Shown: piece after piece, positions 13,391 through 24,811 of the stretch
Position numbering within the stretch: position 1 is the first letter of the stretch
Layout: the number at the start of each line of letters is the position of its first letter
The notes under the pieces: model-generated
The model's input: only the letters and a program-made list of their open reading frames with translations
Database searches by the model: none
Told to the model about the DNA's origin: nothing
Translations under genes and position numbers: made by a program
Assembly: GCA_019916065.1 (NCBI GenBank)
Contig: CM034236.1
Location: 57,130,690-57,194,689, forward strand
Direction: 5' to 3'
DNA from: Vitellaria paradoxa
Taxonomy: Eukaryota > Streptophyta > Magnoliopsida > Ericales > Sapotaceae
Length of the DNA stretch: 64,000 bases

Positions 13391-13490
13391 ATCTTGAATG
13401 GAGAATCGTATGATTTAGGATCTCTTTAATGATTGTCCCTATCTTGAATGGAGAATCGTATGATTTAGGATCTCTTTAATGATTGTCCCT
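13391..13490. repeat. Exact 50-bp tandem duplication
   Basis: Two identical 50-bp units, 13391-13440 and 13441-13490, each starting ATCTTGAATGGAGAATCGTA and ending GATTGTCCCT. There is no mismatch, so the duplication is recent. No gene overlaps it. Confidence 0.95.
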
Positions 13491-13626
13491 ATCGCAATGC
13501 ATCAATATAGAAAATATGGCCGATCTTGCCATATTAGTTGTGGAATGTAGAGTTTGATTGGGATTGAATTATCGGCATAAGCGGGTGATCCGGCTGAGGT
13601 GGATGATGGCTACCATGGCGTATATC

Positions 13627-13921
13627 AGTTGGACAAGTTTCATTGCCACGTCAATGTCAGCTGTCTATGTGTAGGAATAATATGCCAGTGTCGTTATAAG
13701 GAATGCAACAAGTCAATAATGCCTACATGGATGGTCCTCCTAATTCATTGTGTCATGTGTGTATGTATTGTGTTATTGGATTAGTAGCACAATTTATTAA
13801 AAATCAAAATCAAACCGACCAAAGCCAAAACTTATTGTCCTCAGCGGTCCAAACGTGAATTAACGTAGCCCACTACAACTTGCTTTCTTCCCTTTTCATT
13901 CTTTCTAAGGGAAAGATATAG

Positions 13922-13958
<37 letters not shown>

Positions 13959-14396
13959 ATAGAGAGAGAGAGAGAGAGAGAGAAGGGAATTGAAGCTTGA
14001 AAGGCCCTTTCACCTTTTGGCTAATGCATGCACCAAATGCTTTTGCAAGAAATGACAAATGCACATAGGAAAAGCAGTCATCTGGGTCCAACATTGCCTT
14101 CAAATTGATCGCAGAATTGTTCTTTTACTCCTACATTACTTTTAAGATTAAATTCTATTAAATTTCCCATTGCATTGTAAAGTAATAGGTTATTGTTCCT
14201 GTTGCTTAGGGAAAGAGGAAAGGAAATCTGGGTGCCGTTTGGAGCCCAATAAAACTCACATTTTTTTTAATTTTTTATACCTTTTATCAATTTTGAGATT
14301 TCAACTTTTGGCAAAATCTGATTTTTTTTTTTCTAAATGCACCCTTTATTCAGATATGTAACTTGAGTGGATTAAACATACGGGTAAATCCTTGAA
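13627..14396. repeat. Segmental duplication, copy A
   Basis: Begins AGTTGGACAAGTTTCATTGCCACGTC and is matched in the same orientation by 15508-16533. Shared landmarks include TACATGGATGGTCCTCCTAATTC, a TA/GT/GA microsatellite (about 13918-13982), CCCTTTCACCTTTTGGCTAAT, and at the far end ACGGGTAAATC. I see no conserved open frame, so it is noncoding or an unknown element. Confidence 0.85.
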
Positions 14397-15507
14397 GTTA
14401 TTACCCTTGTTGCATTGTCCCGTATAAGTTTACATAGACATTACTTGCACCCTAAGCAAGACACTAGATAAGTTCTAGTGTTGAAATAATTTAAATATAT
14501 TATATATGAGATGATCTCTCAATTTTAGATAATTGAGTTGAAATCTAACTTTATCCCTTAGAGGTTGGAATTAGTTGGGTTTATCTATTATATATCAGAT
14601 ATGTGTGTAAACACACAACAATAATGTTACATTCTTTCAAAATATCTCATTCTATCAAAATGAAAAGAAAGCCTTTTTGTAAGTTTGTGTTACTAATAGA
14701 AGGGTTTGTAAAACAAGTAAAAGATTCTGAATGTGTCAAACGTAATTTTTAACTTTTTCAACAGTGCTATTAGGGCTTATTATGTTTGTTTTCTCTCTGT
14801 ATGCATATATCTAATTTTTATTTGTTTTAAAACTTAAATCACACATATCTATTGCAGTTACATATTTTTTTCGTATAAAAAATTAAATAAAAAAATTATC
14901 AGAGTCGAGTTCGATGGCGTCGGCTTGTCACCCAAATTTTTGGGGGACATTAAAGTATTGTGGTGAACGGACTCATTGGAGAGTTATTTGTGGGCTTGGC
15001 CCCGCTGGGGTTTGTGATAATAACCATACACAAGATACAAGACTTACATATTGGTCTTGATTTGAAAATTGGAAATTATATATATATATATATATATATA
15101 ATATGTATATTTTGTAATATATTAAAAAAATGTGTATGTGGGCTGTATTTTTTTTTTCTTTTTTTGAAGTCTGTGCAAGTACATTTATACTCCTCCATCG
15201 TAGCACGATTGACAATGCCTTTTTAGAGTCCAATACAGAAAGAACTTGGATCAACGTGAACATATATATATACATTCTGTATGTATCTACAAATTTGTAT
15301 AATTATATGCTTTTAATTTACTAAGCATAGCAAGAATATTGTATATAGGCTCCGTTTGGAGTTTTAAAAAAAATAAGAAATATTAATTTTTATAAATTTA
15401 TTTAACTCCAAACATAGATTCATTAACAGGGTTTAATTTTTTTTTTAATAGGATTTATTTTATTTTTTTGGTAATATAAAAAAGGATGTAATTTTTTGAC
15501 ATTATCT
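14397..15507. other. AT-rich spacer between the duplicated segments
   Basis: No gene is supported. It contains a (TA)n microsatellite at about 15077-15101 and short AT-rich frames without recognisable content. Confidence 0.4.
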
Positions 15508-15805
15508 AGTTGGACAAGTTTCATTGCCACGTCATTGTCAGCTGTTAATGTTAGAATAATCTGCCATCGTCATTAGAAGGAATACAAATCAATAATGCTT
15601 ACATGGATGGTCCTCCTAATTCGTTGTGTTTGGGCATTGTGTTATTGGATCAGTAGCACAATTTATTAAAAAATCAAAATCAAACCGACCAAAACCAAAA
15701 TTTGCAGTCCTTGGCGGCCCATACGTGAATTAACGTAGGTCACTACAACTTGTTTTCTTCCCTTTTCCTTATTTCTGAGGAAAAGATGTAATATATATAA
15801 TATTT

Positions 15806-15866
<61 letters not shown>

Positions 15867-16533
15867 AAGGCCCTTTCACCTTTTGGCTAATCCAGTGGTC
15901 AATCAAATGCATGCGCCAAATACTTTTGCGAGAAATGACAAATGCATAGAGGAAAACCAGTCACCTGGGTCCAGCACTGCCTTCAAATTTGATTGCAGAA
16001 TTGTTTTTTTCTCCTAAATTACTCCTAAGATATATATATATATATATATATATTTTTGGGCACAAGAGAGTAAATTTTATTAAGTTAATTTTTGTGGTTT
16101 ATTATTTTAATTTGAAATAAGAGTAACAATTACACTAGAGGTAGTAAATTGCTACTAGTTAGGGTGGATATTGGAGAGTAATAAAAACATAATATTATTT
16201 TTTTATTATTTTGTAAAATATTTTTTTACCTTTTTTTCTCACGCAATGTCATTTTTAAATATAATATAATTATTACTGGATAATATTTATACTCTCAATT
16301 TAAATATAAGTATTATAAATTCGTTACTTCTTTAACTTTCATTGAAATAACAGTTACTTTTCCATTCTTTCATCTCTAAAATTTTTATTTTGTACCAAAT
16401 GTTTTTTAATATTTAGGCTCTCAATCAAAATATAAATATCGTAAACTTGTCTTTGTTGCTTAGGTAAGAGGAATGGAAATTTACCTCAGATTTGTAACAT
16501 TAGTGGATCAGACATGCGGGTAAATCTTTGGGA
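15508..16533. repeat. Segmental duplication, copy B
   Basis: Second copy of the 13627-14396 segment, about 1.88 kb away in direct orientation. It is longer because of an AT-rich insertion around 16030-16450. It carries a long (GA)n tract (about 15822-15862) where copy A has (GT)n followed by (GA)n. Substitutions are scattered, so it is older than the exact 50-bp repeat. Confidence 0.85.
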
Positions 16534-16784
16534 AATTTTCTCTTATTTTAATATAAAATACTAGCCAGTTAAAAATAATTACCATAGTACTATAAATGAA
16601 AACGTACTTTCATGATGTGTTTTCCGTGTAATTTGATCTTCCGTAAAAACACACTTTCATTTTATGATTTGCCCAATCAGAAAATGGGTTTTGATTTTGT
16701 GTTTTCTGCTAGACTTCAGAACTTGTCCCTCACCGCAACGCTTCACATTCATTATAGTACTTCACACTTGTCACTGCACTCTCT

Positions 16785-16824
<40 letters not shown>
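16785..16824. repeat. (CT)n microsatellite
   Basis: Pure CT repeat following CTCTCCCTCC. A (TA)n run follows at about 16962-16988. Overlapping open frames here are just translations of the repeat. Confidence 0.9.
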
Positions 16825-16830
<6 letters not shown>

Positions 16831-16957
16831 ACTCCCTTGTTCTCCCACTGAACGTTGCTGGCCCTCAACCACTGCCATTCAGGCAAGGGCACTGCCAACA
16901 CCTGAGGAAGTGAGAAGCAATACTAATGTCACTCAACTCCTCTTTGGGTATTATACG

Positions 16958-16989
<32 letters not shown>

Positions 16990-16996
<7 letters not shown>

Positions 16997-18456
16997 TTTT
17001 TTTTTTTTTACTTTTTTATTGTGACTTTAATTATCTGTGCATGCCGTGTATATAAATGATCTACCTTTAATATTATTCGTATTTAATTATGATTAAGTGT
17101 TATAACACTTCAAAACTCATTGTCATTTCTCATGTTCTGATGAGATCAAATTTCATAGAGAAACGGGTTTTGAAGTGCTTGTAGTGAGGGAGAAGGAGTT
17201 TTGAAATCCAATAGAAACTAATAATTTGATAAATATTTTTATGTCAATAGCAGTTTTTATTTTTTTATTAAAATAATAGTACGACCAAAAAAAAAAAAAA
17301 ATTAATCCTTGAAGATATGAACGTGTCTGGTAATTCAAGAAGAGAAATGGCCCCAGTGCTATGCTGATGTCACGGCAGTGTTTTGATCAGGGCACTTCGT
17401 CTAAAGTATGGCAGCAGGACGCCGTTTCGAGCCCTTAAATGAAGTTGTTGTTTTTTGACTTGTTGAAATGTTGTTTGGGATTAATTTATTATGAAATTAT
17501 ATTAAATTTGACCACAATTTAAAACTTGTTTAATTTGATAAGTTTAAATATGTAGAAAATAATTAAATTACTTAAACTCAACTTGATTAAATTTTAATTT
17601 AAAAGTTTAATAAATTAAATTTAAATATATTTTTAAACTCAATAAAATTTAACATTTGACTCTATATTTGTTAACGATCTTAACTACATTTAAAGCGCAA
17701 AGTCAAATAAAAATAAAAATGAAGACGAGATTGCAATTAGGGATTTTGTATAGGTTGGATTTATTCAGTTGAAGTTCACGCTTAATCTGAAAATGGAATA
17801 ATTTTTTAAGTTTCTAAAATTTGAATCTAAAATCAAACTTATTTCAATTTAGAAAGGAATCAAATTGAACTGAACTTAAAATATTGAGTTGGGTTGATTT
17901 ATTTTAGGGTTGGACCAGTTTGCTTATATTTTATTAATAATTATCTAAAAAATTAATGTTAAAAATTTAAATAAATTTAAAGTTCAAGCACACTTATTTG
18001 GATTTATAATATTATATATTATATTTAATTATGTATTACATAATATATTTTTCAGGTTGATTCGTATTTGATTTGATATTTTTGTCTACTAACTTAAAAT
18101 TGAATCGAAAAAATAGGATTATTAATTTTTTAGTTCAGAATGAATTTGATTTTACTACATATTCGAATCAATCCAAATTGACGACTCAATAATTTCATAC
18201 CCTTCTAACGTTCAGTGGAAGTCCGAAAATTTGTCTAATATAATGGTGTAATACTTGTCAAAAAGTTTCCAATACTTAAGATAGCAAGCGAGTTGAAAAA
18301 GTATTTTGGTAGAGTTTCAGTGAGATAAGAATATGCGTAGAGTGTACTTGAGAAAATGGTGTATATATATATATAGGGGCGAGACTTGCTTGGGTAAGAT
18401 ACATATGAGCCTCATACAATCATACTTTTATCCAATCAAAATGTGTCACATGTATT
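16990..18456. other. AT-rich spacer without a recognisable gene
   Basis: Long AT-rich stretch with poly-A/T runs and no open frame of interest. Around 17340-17445 there is a less AT-rich island ending TTTCGAGCCC, which faintly recalls a Pol III B box, but no tRNA fold can be drawn. Confidence 0.35.
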
Positions 18457-18548
18457 GTAGATCCTAAGTTCGATTCCGTTAGTCAATTATCAAAATCATT
18501 AAGTAGATCCCAAGTTCGATTTCGTTAGTCAATTATCAAAATCGTTAA
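18457..18548. repeat. 46-bp tandem repeat, two copies
   Basis: Units 18457-18502 and 18503-18548 both start GTAGATCC and contain TTAGTCAATTATCAAAATC. They differ at three positions (T/C, C/T and A/G), all transitions. Confidence 0.9.
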
Positions 18549-19299
18549 GTAACAGGCAGGACTTTTATAGACGCAAATCATAAAATATGTCAGAATATGG
18601 TTACATATATGATTATGAAGTGAGTAATCTTATCTTTAACGTAATTGTTGTTCAGTTTAAATGATGTCTATTTTGTTCGATAAGCTCGGATTGTAATCGT
18701 GATCATTTGGGTAAATCTATTTGGTCTCCTATTTACACCTATAACGAATTGTTATTATTATTTTGTACCCTCCAAATTTGCGTTGTTTGGATTTCAACCA
18801 TTGATATATTGCGGGATCTATTATGGAACTCATAAAATGATAAAATTAACAATTGAGATATGACAGTTGGGCCAGTCACTACTTCGCTTACCATTTCTCT
18901 TAGGATAAAAAGGCCATTGTCTGTTGTGATGACTAATTAAATCACCGGTTTTAATTGCGCTGAATGATTGCTGTTATGGGCGTCTGGTCGGTCTGGGATT
19001 ATTCAGGGCCGCACTGGTTGTTTGGCAGCTTCTTTTGTATGGGGTATGTGGGCCCATCACAGCCATCCATGTGATGAAAAAGAATCTAGGACAGATATTG
19101 TATTGCGTGGCACACTGTCAGCCCTTCTATCGCTCTGTCTTCCTATTGGACGGTTTAGGAATCAAGCCGCCCTTTGGACCCCACCTTTATGTCAAGATTT
19201 GACCGTGACCAAAGCCCTAGGACTACGCTACTTCTGCAACTCCAAGGGATCACTTCTTCTTTTAAGAAGCGAACTTGGGTTGGCATTCTAGGAAATTCG
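18549..19299. other. Spacer with a higher-GC island
   Basis: About 18960-19310 is less AT-rich than its surroundings and has a 107-codon frame (18968-19291 plus) of no recognisable family. It may be unique ancestral DNA or part of an unrecognised element. No gene call is made. Confidence 0.3.
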
Positions 19300-20052
19300 G
19301 GGCCGTCTGGGCACACATTAATAATTTTTTTTTAATTTTAACCTGTTTGGAAGACCAAGTTTTTTTAAATCTGTATAGATTTTTTTATTAATTTTTTGAT
19401 ATTTTCATTTTCCGTGTGATTATTTAAAATTTTAAATTTTACAAATTTTTATCAATTTTTATTAATTTTTATAAAATTTTGTAACTTCTAGCAACTTTTC
19501 TAACAAAAACTATTTAAATGAGTAGGTGAAGTCACGTTCAGGTGAAGCCACATTCAAAGTCGAAGTCGATTATGCTAGAAAGTTTGAGTTTATCTTTTAA
19601 ACGCATTAAACTTTTTTGACAATCAAACGTATTTAACTTTTATCAACGTTTTATTTTTGAAACGATGCCTTTATATTAGAAGATATATATTGGCTCCATT
19701 TAGAGCTAAATAAAATAAAATAAAATTTTATAAATCTCTACAAATACGAATTACGAGATAAAAAAATTTAAATTCTTCATTCACTATGCGAATTACGAAA
19801 CATTTATTTTTACAATTTTATTTTATTTTATACATTTTTATACAACTCTAAACACACCCATTATAACTTTTATGTATTTAGTACTTTTGGTAATTTTATA
19901 CTAAAAGTTTCTAATTTTTGTAATTTTAGTGTGTATAATAACTTTTTATTTGTTAAATAAAACGTTAATTAAAAAAAATATTAACTTTCACCAAACGTAA
20001 AAAATTATAAAATTTAGAAGTCGTTACATTTAATGTGCCAAACAGCCTAGAT
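19300..20052. mobile_element. Probable MITE-like element with another MITE nested inside
   Basis: The left end reads GGGGCCGTCTGGGCACACATTA; the right end TTAATGTGCCAAACAGCCTAG gives CTAGGCTGTTTGGCACATTA on the other strand, an imperfect terminal inverted repeat. The interior is AT-rich and noncoding. The element at 19692-19860 lies inside it, so this one inserted first. No clear target duplication was found. Confidence 0.5.
19692..19860. mobile_element. MITE family A, copy 1
   Basis: One of four related elements of about 145-170 bp (others at 27720, 34827 and 35012). The family has ends of the type GTGTTTAGAGTTGTATAAAAT, which read AACTCTAAACAC at the far end. The interior carries ATAAATACGAATTACGAGAT and AAATTTAAATTCTTCATTCA or close variants. 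There is no coding capacity. Confidence 0.75.
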
Positions 20053-20554
20053 TATCTAATGGAAGGCAAGACTGATCGGTAAAAATTTAAAGTTACTGGT
20101 AGTAAAAGTGCAGTTGGAATCCAAAACAAACACAGTTTATAATAAATATGTGATTGATAAACAACTCTCAGAGTGAACTTCAGCTATTATCTCAACTTTA
20201 AAATACACATAATATTGTTTTCGAAAAAGAAAATACACATAATATTTAGAAAGGTAATATCAAATCTACTCTATTTTTTCTCTTTCTTACACTTCATTAT
20301 TTTTTTTATAATGAATAGTATTTTTTAGAGAATAAAAAGTTAAAAGTAAATTGCATTAAACTCTACTTGAATAGTAATTTTTGGAATGTGAGAAGTTAAA
20401 AATAAAGTACATTAAGTTCTATTTAAGACAGAAACCAAAAAAACAATGAGTACTTGACAAGGAAAAGAAAAGAGTCAATTTTTAGCTTTTAGTTTGAAAT
20501 AAATCATAACTCTTTTTTTTTTCTCACCATGTTCACTCGCTGTTGACTATAAAG

Positions 20555-20772
20555 TAAGGGTGGAAACGAGATAAGCTGAGTTTTAGCTTATTCGAACTCG
20601 GTTTAAGTTATTTATAATGGGTTTGGCTTGAGTTCGACTCGAATTTTTATATAAACTCGAGCTTAATTTAATAAAGAATAATTTTGGCTTGAGATCGATT
20701 CAAGCTGATTTTTTTTTTTTAGTCAAGATCAAACAGTTCAAAAAATGTTCAACTCATTTTTGCGTCACTATT
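20555..20772. mobile_element. Degenerate hAT-like non-autonomous element
   Basis: Starts TAAGGGTGGAAACGAG and ends AACTCATTTTTGCGTCACTA, imperfect inverted ends of the GGGTGGAAACGAG type common in plant hAT-like relics. The interior is noncoding. A related sequence lies at 28815-29245. No target duplication can be assigned. Confidence 0.4.
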
Positions 20773-20847
20773 AAGGGCAAAAGGAATAAAAGGGGAAAAT
20801 ACATTTCGTAGGGCATTTTAATTAGTTAAAAAAAAGTAAAATAGTTA

Positions 20848-21003
20848 GGCCCTGTTTGGCACCATTGAAAATCATCAAAATTCACTAACTTTAACTACTT
20901 TTTGTACTTTCTTCCAATCAAATCTTTTCACATTTCACTTTTATGTCATATCTTTCTACTTTTATTATACTTTTTACCTATTTTTTGTCAACCAAACACC
21001 CCC
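20848..21003. mobile_element. Tourist-like MITE (family B), copy 1, with TTA target duplication
   Basis: A 156-bp element beginning GGCCCTGTTTGGC and ending CCAAACACCCCC, flanked by TTA at 20845-20847 and 21004-21006. Inverted GTTTGG ends and a 3-bp TTA duplication are hallmarks of PIF/Harbinger (Tourist) MITEs. An inverted relative is at 27559-27716, sharing TTTGTACTTTTCTTCCAAT-type sequence. Confidence 0.85.
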
Positions 21004-21448
21004 TTAATGTACAAATTTATATTAAATTTTAGTTACAAGAAATTAAATTTTTTTTACATACTAAACGTATTAAAAAAATTAACTTTTTTTTTTTAATCTC
21101 AAATAGCCTTAGCATTTCCCTATTTAGAAATGAGAAGTCAAATAATGCAAAATTTTGATTATATTTGAGGCCTAGATTCATCATTTGGTAAGAAAGACAA
21201 TCAATCAAGCCCAAACTTGCCAACATCAGAATGGTCCAACTCTTTGACTTTCCGACCAGCTTAATTCCAGCTACATAAACTCATGCTCTTTTAAATCATT
21301 AATTATCCTAAAAACTTATAAGATTAAAAAATGTAATCAATTATATATAATAAGCAAGCTTTTTTTGGATTTAGTTTATTCTTATCTTATATGGCTTTTT
21401 CTCAATTGTTTTGATATTATATAAATCACTAATTGTCTAAAAAAAATT

Positions 21449-21586
21449 AACTTTAAAAATGGAATTTATAATGAATATTTTAATTATTTTAAAAAATATT
21501 AAAAATATAATAAAAATTAACACCAAAAATGGAATTTATAATGAATATTTAATTATTTTTAAAAATTAAAAGTGTAATTGGGTTAG
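21449..21586. repeat. Imperfect AT-rich tandem duplication
   Basis: AAAAATGGAATTTATAATGAATATT occurs twice, about 66-68 bp apart, each time followed by TTAATTATTTT or a close variant. Noncoding. Confidence 0.7.
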
Positions 21587-21740
21587 CCTAGTTTGTAAAA
21601 AACCAGAATTACGTTACCGGAATAGGTTTTTCAACCTTTGTCAGCAGTTGGCCATGCTGCGGATAAGTTGTCAGCTGGCCATCAGTGTTATCCCGAAAGT
21701 AATGATGCGGGCAAAGAAGGCTAAAATCGGAAAATCAAAA

Positions 21741-21794
21741 TTTTGGGCGGGAAAAAGAGCCGTTGCTGACTAAAAACCCGAAACTTGGCGCCAA
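21741..21794 (+). promoter_or_regulatory. Two E2F-type sites upstream of the SMR6-like gene
   Basis: TTTTGGGCGGGAAAAA (21741-21756) and the palindrome TTGGCGCCAA (21785-21794) resemble the plant E2F/DP consensus TTTSSCGS. They lie about 430-480 bp upstream of the SMR6-like start codon and about 100-150 bp before the CT-rich leader. E2F control suits a cell-cycle inhibitor, but the link is inferred. Confidence 0.6.
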
Positions 21795-21889
21795 AAGTCT
21801 CTGCTCCATTTCACTCGTTTTCGCCTGCCCGATATATCACGGGCAGCTCTCTCTATTAGAATTCTTCAATTAGGTCACGCTTCCTCCTT

Positions 21890-21927
21890 CCCTCTCTGTC
21901 TCTCTGTCTCTCTCTCTTTAAACACAC

Positions 21928-21963
<36 letters not shown>
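21890..21963 (+). repeat. CT-rich microsatellite, probable 5' leader of the SMR6-like gene
   Basis: A run of CTCTGTCTCTCTGTCTCTCTC ending in a long (TC)n. CT-rich leaders are frequent at plant transcription starts. It ends about 260 bp before the coding start. Confidence 0.6.
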
Positions 21964-21967
<4 letters not shown>

Positions 21968-22220
21968 CACGCAATCTTCTCAGTTTGACGCCATCCTTTC
22001 TTCATTCAAAGTATTCCAGTCTTCGTCCCTTTCTCATTCTCCCCTTAACAGAGAGCAAAGACCCTTTTCGCTTATTCCCTCTTCTATATTTCTTTCTGTT
22101 AAACTAATCCATTTTCTCCGAGCAAGAGTTCATTTTTTTTTCCAAATCAATCCCGTCTCATTTTTTTCCCTTGTTTTCCTCTGCATCACATATCACAACT
22201 GATTGATATTTGATTTCTTT

Positions 22221-22553
22221 ATGGGTTTCTCGAAGAAGCATCAAGGAGAGGGAGTCGTAGAATCAGAGGGCAAGAAATGGGTTATCGCCGGAATCGCCAT
22301 TCGTGCTCCGCTGAAGTCAATAACTACGAAGCCCAAGGAGAGAGGTGGAGATGGCGATAACGACGATAACGAAGCGTGCTCGACCACCCCAACGGCCAAA
22401 GAGTCGAGAATACCAGAGAGATTGCCGTGCCCACCAGCCCCAAGGAAGCGCCGCCCGTCTTCGACTAGTTGCCATTACAATGGTGTTAGAGAGTTCTTTA
22501 CTCCTCCCGACTTGGAATCAGTATTTGTACGCCACGTGGAGCGAGCGAATTGA
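22221..22553 (+). CDS. SMR6: SIAMESE-RELATED cyclin-dependent kinase inhibitor, SMR6-like
   Basis: Single-exon frame of 110 residues starting [11 protein letters not shown]. The N-terminal block [16 protein letters not shown] is of the type seen in SMR6. The middle has the SMR-type [11 protein letters not shown] and [10 protein letters not shown] motifs, and the C-terminal region has [12 protein letters not shown], the conserved block near the end of SMR proteins. SMR proteins bind CDK/cyclin complexes and restrain mitotic cycling, promoting endoreduplication. Lack of introns and small size match the family. An in-frame upstream extension begins without ATG, so 22221 is the start. It lies head-to-head with the RBB1-like gene across about 10 kb of repeats, as expected if the At5g40450-40460 order is kept. 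Confidence 0.92.
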   Translation: MGFSKKHQGEGVVESEGKKWVIAGIAIRAPLKSITTKPKERGGDGDNDDNEACSTTPTAKESRIPERLPCPPAPRKRRPSSTSCHYNGVREFFTPPDLESVFVRHVERAN

Positions 22554-24463
22554 GCTCTTTAGCCGCCTTAGCTCTGTATTGTATTGTATTATTACTATTG
22601 TTTTCTGTTTTTGGGTTGCTCTGTTTTAGAAGTAGTGGTTTTAGTTGTAGTAACTTAGAAGAGAGATATAGTAGCCGGTGTACAAAAATATATGGGGTAA
22701 CTCAGTTTAGTAAAGTTTTTGAACCTTTTGCAAGTTTCTTCTTTTCAGATTCAGTGAATTTGTTTCACAATGAGTTGTCTTTGTTTTGGTGGTCTTAAAT
22801 GAAAGCTTGTTTCTTTGACTCTACCTTGGCCCAAAGATTTTCATTTGGAATCCTGAAGCTTATTTAAGCCCTTTCATTCCTCTCCACACATAAAAAAAAA
22901 TGTGCAAAATTGATTGATTTGTATGAGTCTCTTGGGAAGAATGAGTACCTCCTCAGCAGAGCCTGCCAAGGGCTTTTTGTTGCATCTCCTCTCTCTTTCT
23001 CTCTCGCGCACACACACACACGTGTGGGTGTGTGTTTTGTGCATAGAACTCCATAACCATTGAATAATTTAACGAAGGAACAAAGGATTTGTCAACAGGG
23101 TGAAAAGTAGATCTTTTTCGTGGCTGAGATGGCTGGTTGGTACACGGATGTTTCGCAGATGAGAAAAGCTGGTCATAACCTGAATTTCTTACGTGATTGT
23201 GTAATTTAATTCACTCAGTCATACAAGTGTTTCCCATAACGAGCCTCACTTGGGTCGGGCACGACGGGTCAAGGTTTGGGGCACTTGTTCGACTCAAGAG
23301 TCGACGTGTGACTCGACCCTATTGCCTTGTAATTCGTCACATCCACGCTTTGCTGTCTCACCTATTAAAGATCCGTTTGACACGATAAATTTTGCTTAAA
23401 AATTTTAAAAACGTTTAAAATTTATTTTATTTTTATTTTTTTTTATAAATTATCTTACTTTTTGTTACTTCAAACATTCATTAAAATTAAAAAAAAATAA
23501 CGTAAAGTAAATAATTTTCTTGACTTAGAGAAAAAATAGTTCAGTGGAGAACAGCTGATCTGCGATTAAGTAAGAGTTCGCTTAAACTTGACTGACTCAT
23601 TTTCCGTCACTACTTGCGTATTATAATTGTCCGTAACAAATAATTATGTAATTTCAACCATTAATATTAGTGGTCCTACAATAAGCACGGCTAGATAAAA
23701 AAAAGTTTAAACATTTAGCACTCTTTTTAAGTAAATTGATTCACCATCGCCCCAAAAAAAAAGAAAAAAAAGGCTCTTGCAATCTTCCTTGGCGACCAAG
23801 TACTTGGGCTTTCTTTGTGCCCTCTGCCATGCCCTGCCTTGCCTTTAGTCTTCCTACGCCCCACTGACATGGTCCCACCTCCACCTGAGACTCTTCTCTA
23901 TCGGCAACCCCCAATTTCCTCGTAATGCACTGCCACTGGTATAAAATGACAAAATAAATATGGGTTGTACGTAGACAAGAATCCTATGTGGGTTTTAAGG
24001 ATTGTTTGGTATACATCCAAATCAATGACATTTGATGATGAAAGGTACTTGCTTAAAAGTGAAGTTAACGTGGTTTTGGGTCATACTTAAGGGCAAGTTT
24101 ATCATTTACCAAACACACACTCTTTGTTTATGTTGGGGTAGACAGGATATTTGTGAACCAGATCAAGCTGAGTGAATTGTTTAATCAGTGATGAGAGTTG
24201 AGTTTAATTAAAGGGTCACTTTAACACCATAAAGAAAGATTTATGGGGATCTGGTACTGTTTAAGAAAGCAATTTGCAGGGTCAGTGATAAAATGAGGTC
24301 ATAGTTTTGTCATATCTGTTAGCTTGGCTTTAGATAACCTTACTGTGTTTATTTAAAGCTCTAGTTGGATACCCATGACATAGGTTGATTTTATTGGATT
24401 TTCTAATGGACATTAGGATAAGTTCCAACCCTCTCTCTCTTTGCTACCTTCTGGGGAGCAACG
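22554..24463. other. Spacer downstream of the SMR6-like gene
   Basis: The first few hundred bases are presumably the 3' UTR. A CT/CA microsatellite lies at about 22990-23030. The rest is AT-rich with a possible degenerate hAT-like end near 23590-23615 (ACTCATTTTCCGTCACTA). No gene is supported. Confidence 0.4.
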
Positions 24464-24464
24464 A

Positions 24465-24775
24465 ATGCACCTTAAAAAATTGGCATTTTGCTCAATAATG
24501 GCTATGTGGATTTTTCAAACAGGTTAAAACCTGATTGCACAACAGTGACACACACACTTGCAGCCATAGAAATAGCCAATCAAACTTGCCATGCAAAAAC
24601 ACACTCATACATACATACATACATATATAATGCACCTTAAAAAATTGGCATTTTGCTCAATAATGGCTATGTGGATTTTTCAAACAGGTTAAAACCTGAT
24701 TGCACAACAGTGACACACACACTTGCAGCCATAGAAATAGCCAATCAAACTTGCCATGCAAAAACACACTCATAC

Positions 24776-24794
<19 letters not shown>
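24465..24794. repeat. 165-bp tandem duplication
   Basis: Units at about 24465-24629 and 24630-24794, both starting ATGCACCTTAAAAAATTGGC and ending in a TACA/TATA microsatellite. The long shared part shows no difference by eye. The second copy runs into (TA)n to about 24811. Noncoding. Confidence 0.93.

Positions 24795-24811
<17 letters not shown>

Noticed and set aside
13391..13490. CRISPR-like direct repeats
   Set aside because: Two abutting copies without spacers in a plant nuclear genome; this is a simple tandem duplication.
17340..17445. tRNA-like B box (TTTCGAGCCC)
   Set aside because: No cloverleaf can be drawn and no box A lies at the right distance.
18968..19291. 107-codon plus-strand frame
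   Set aside because: No recognisable motif, no homologous domain that I know, and no gene-like context.
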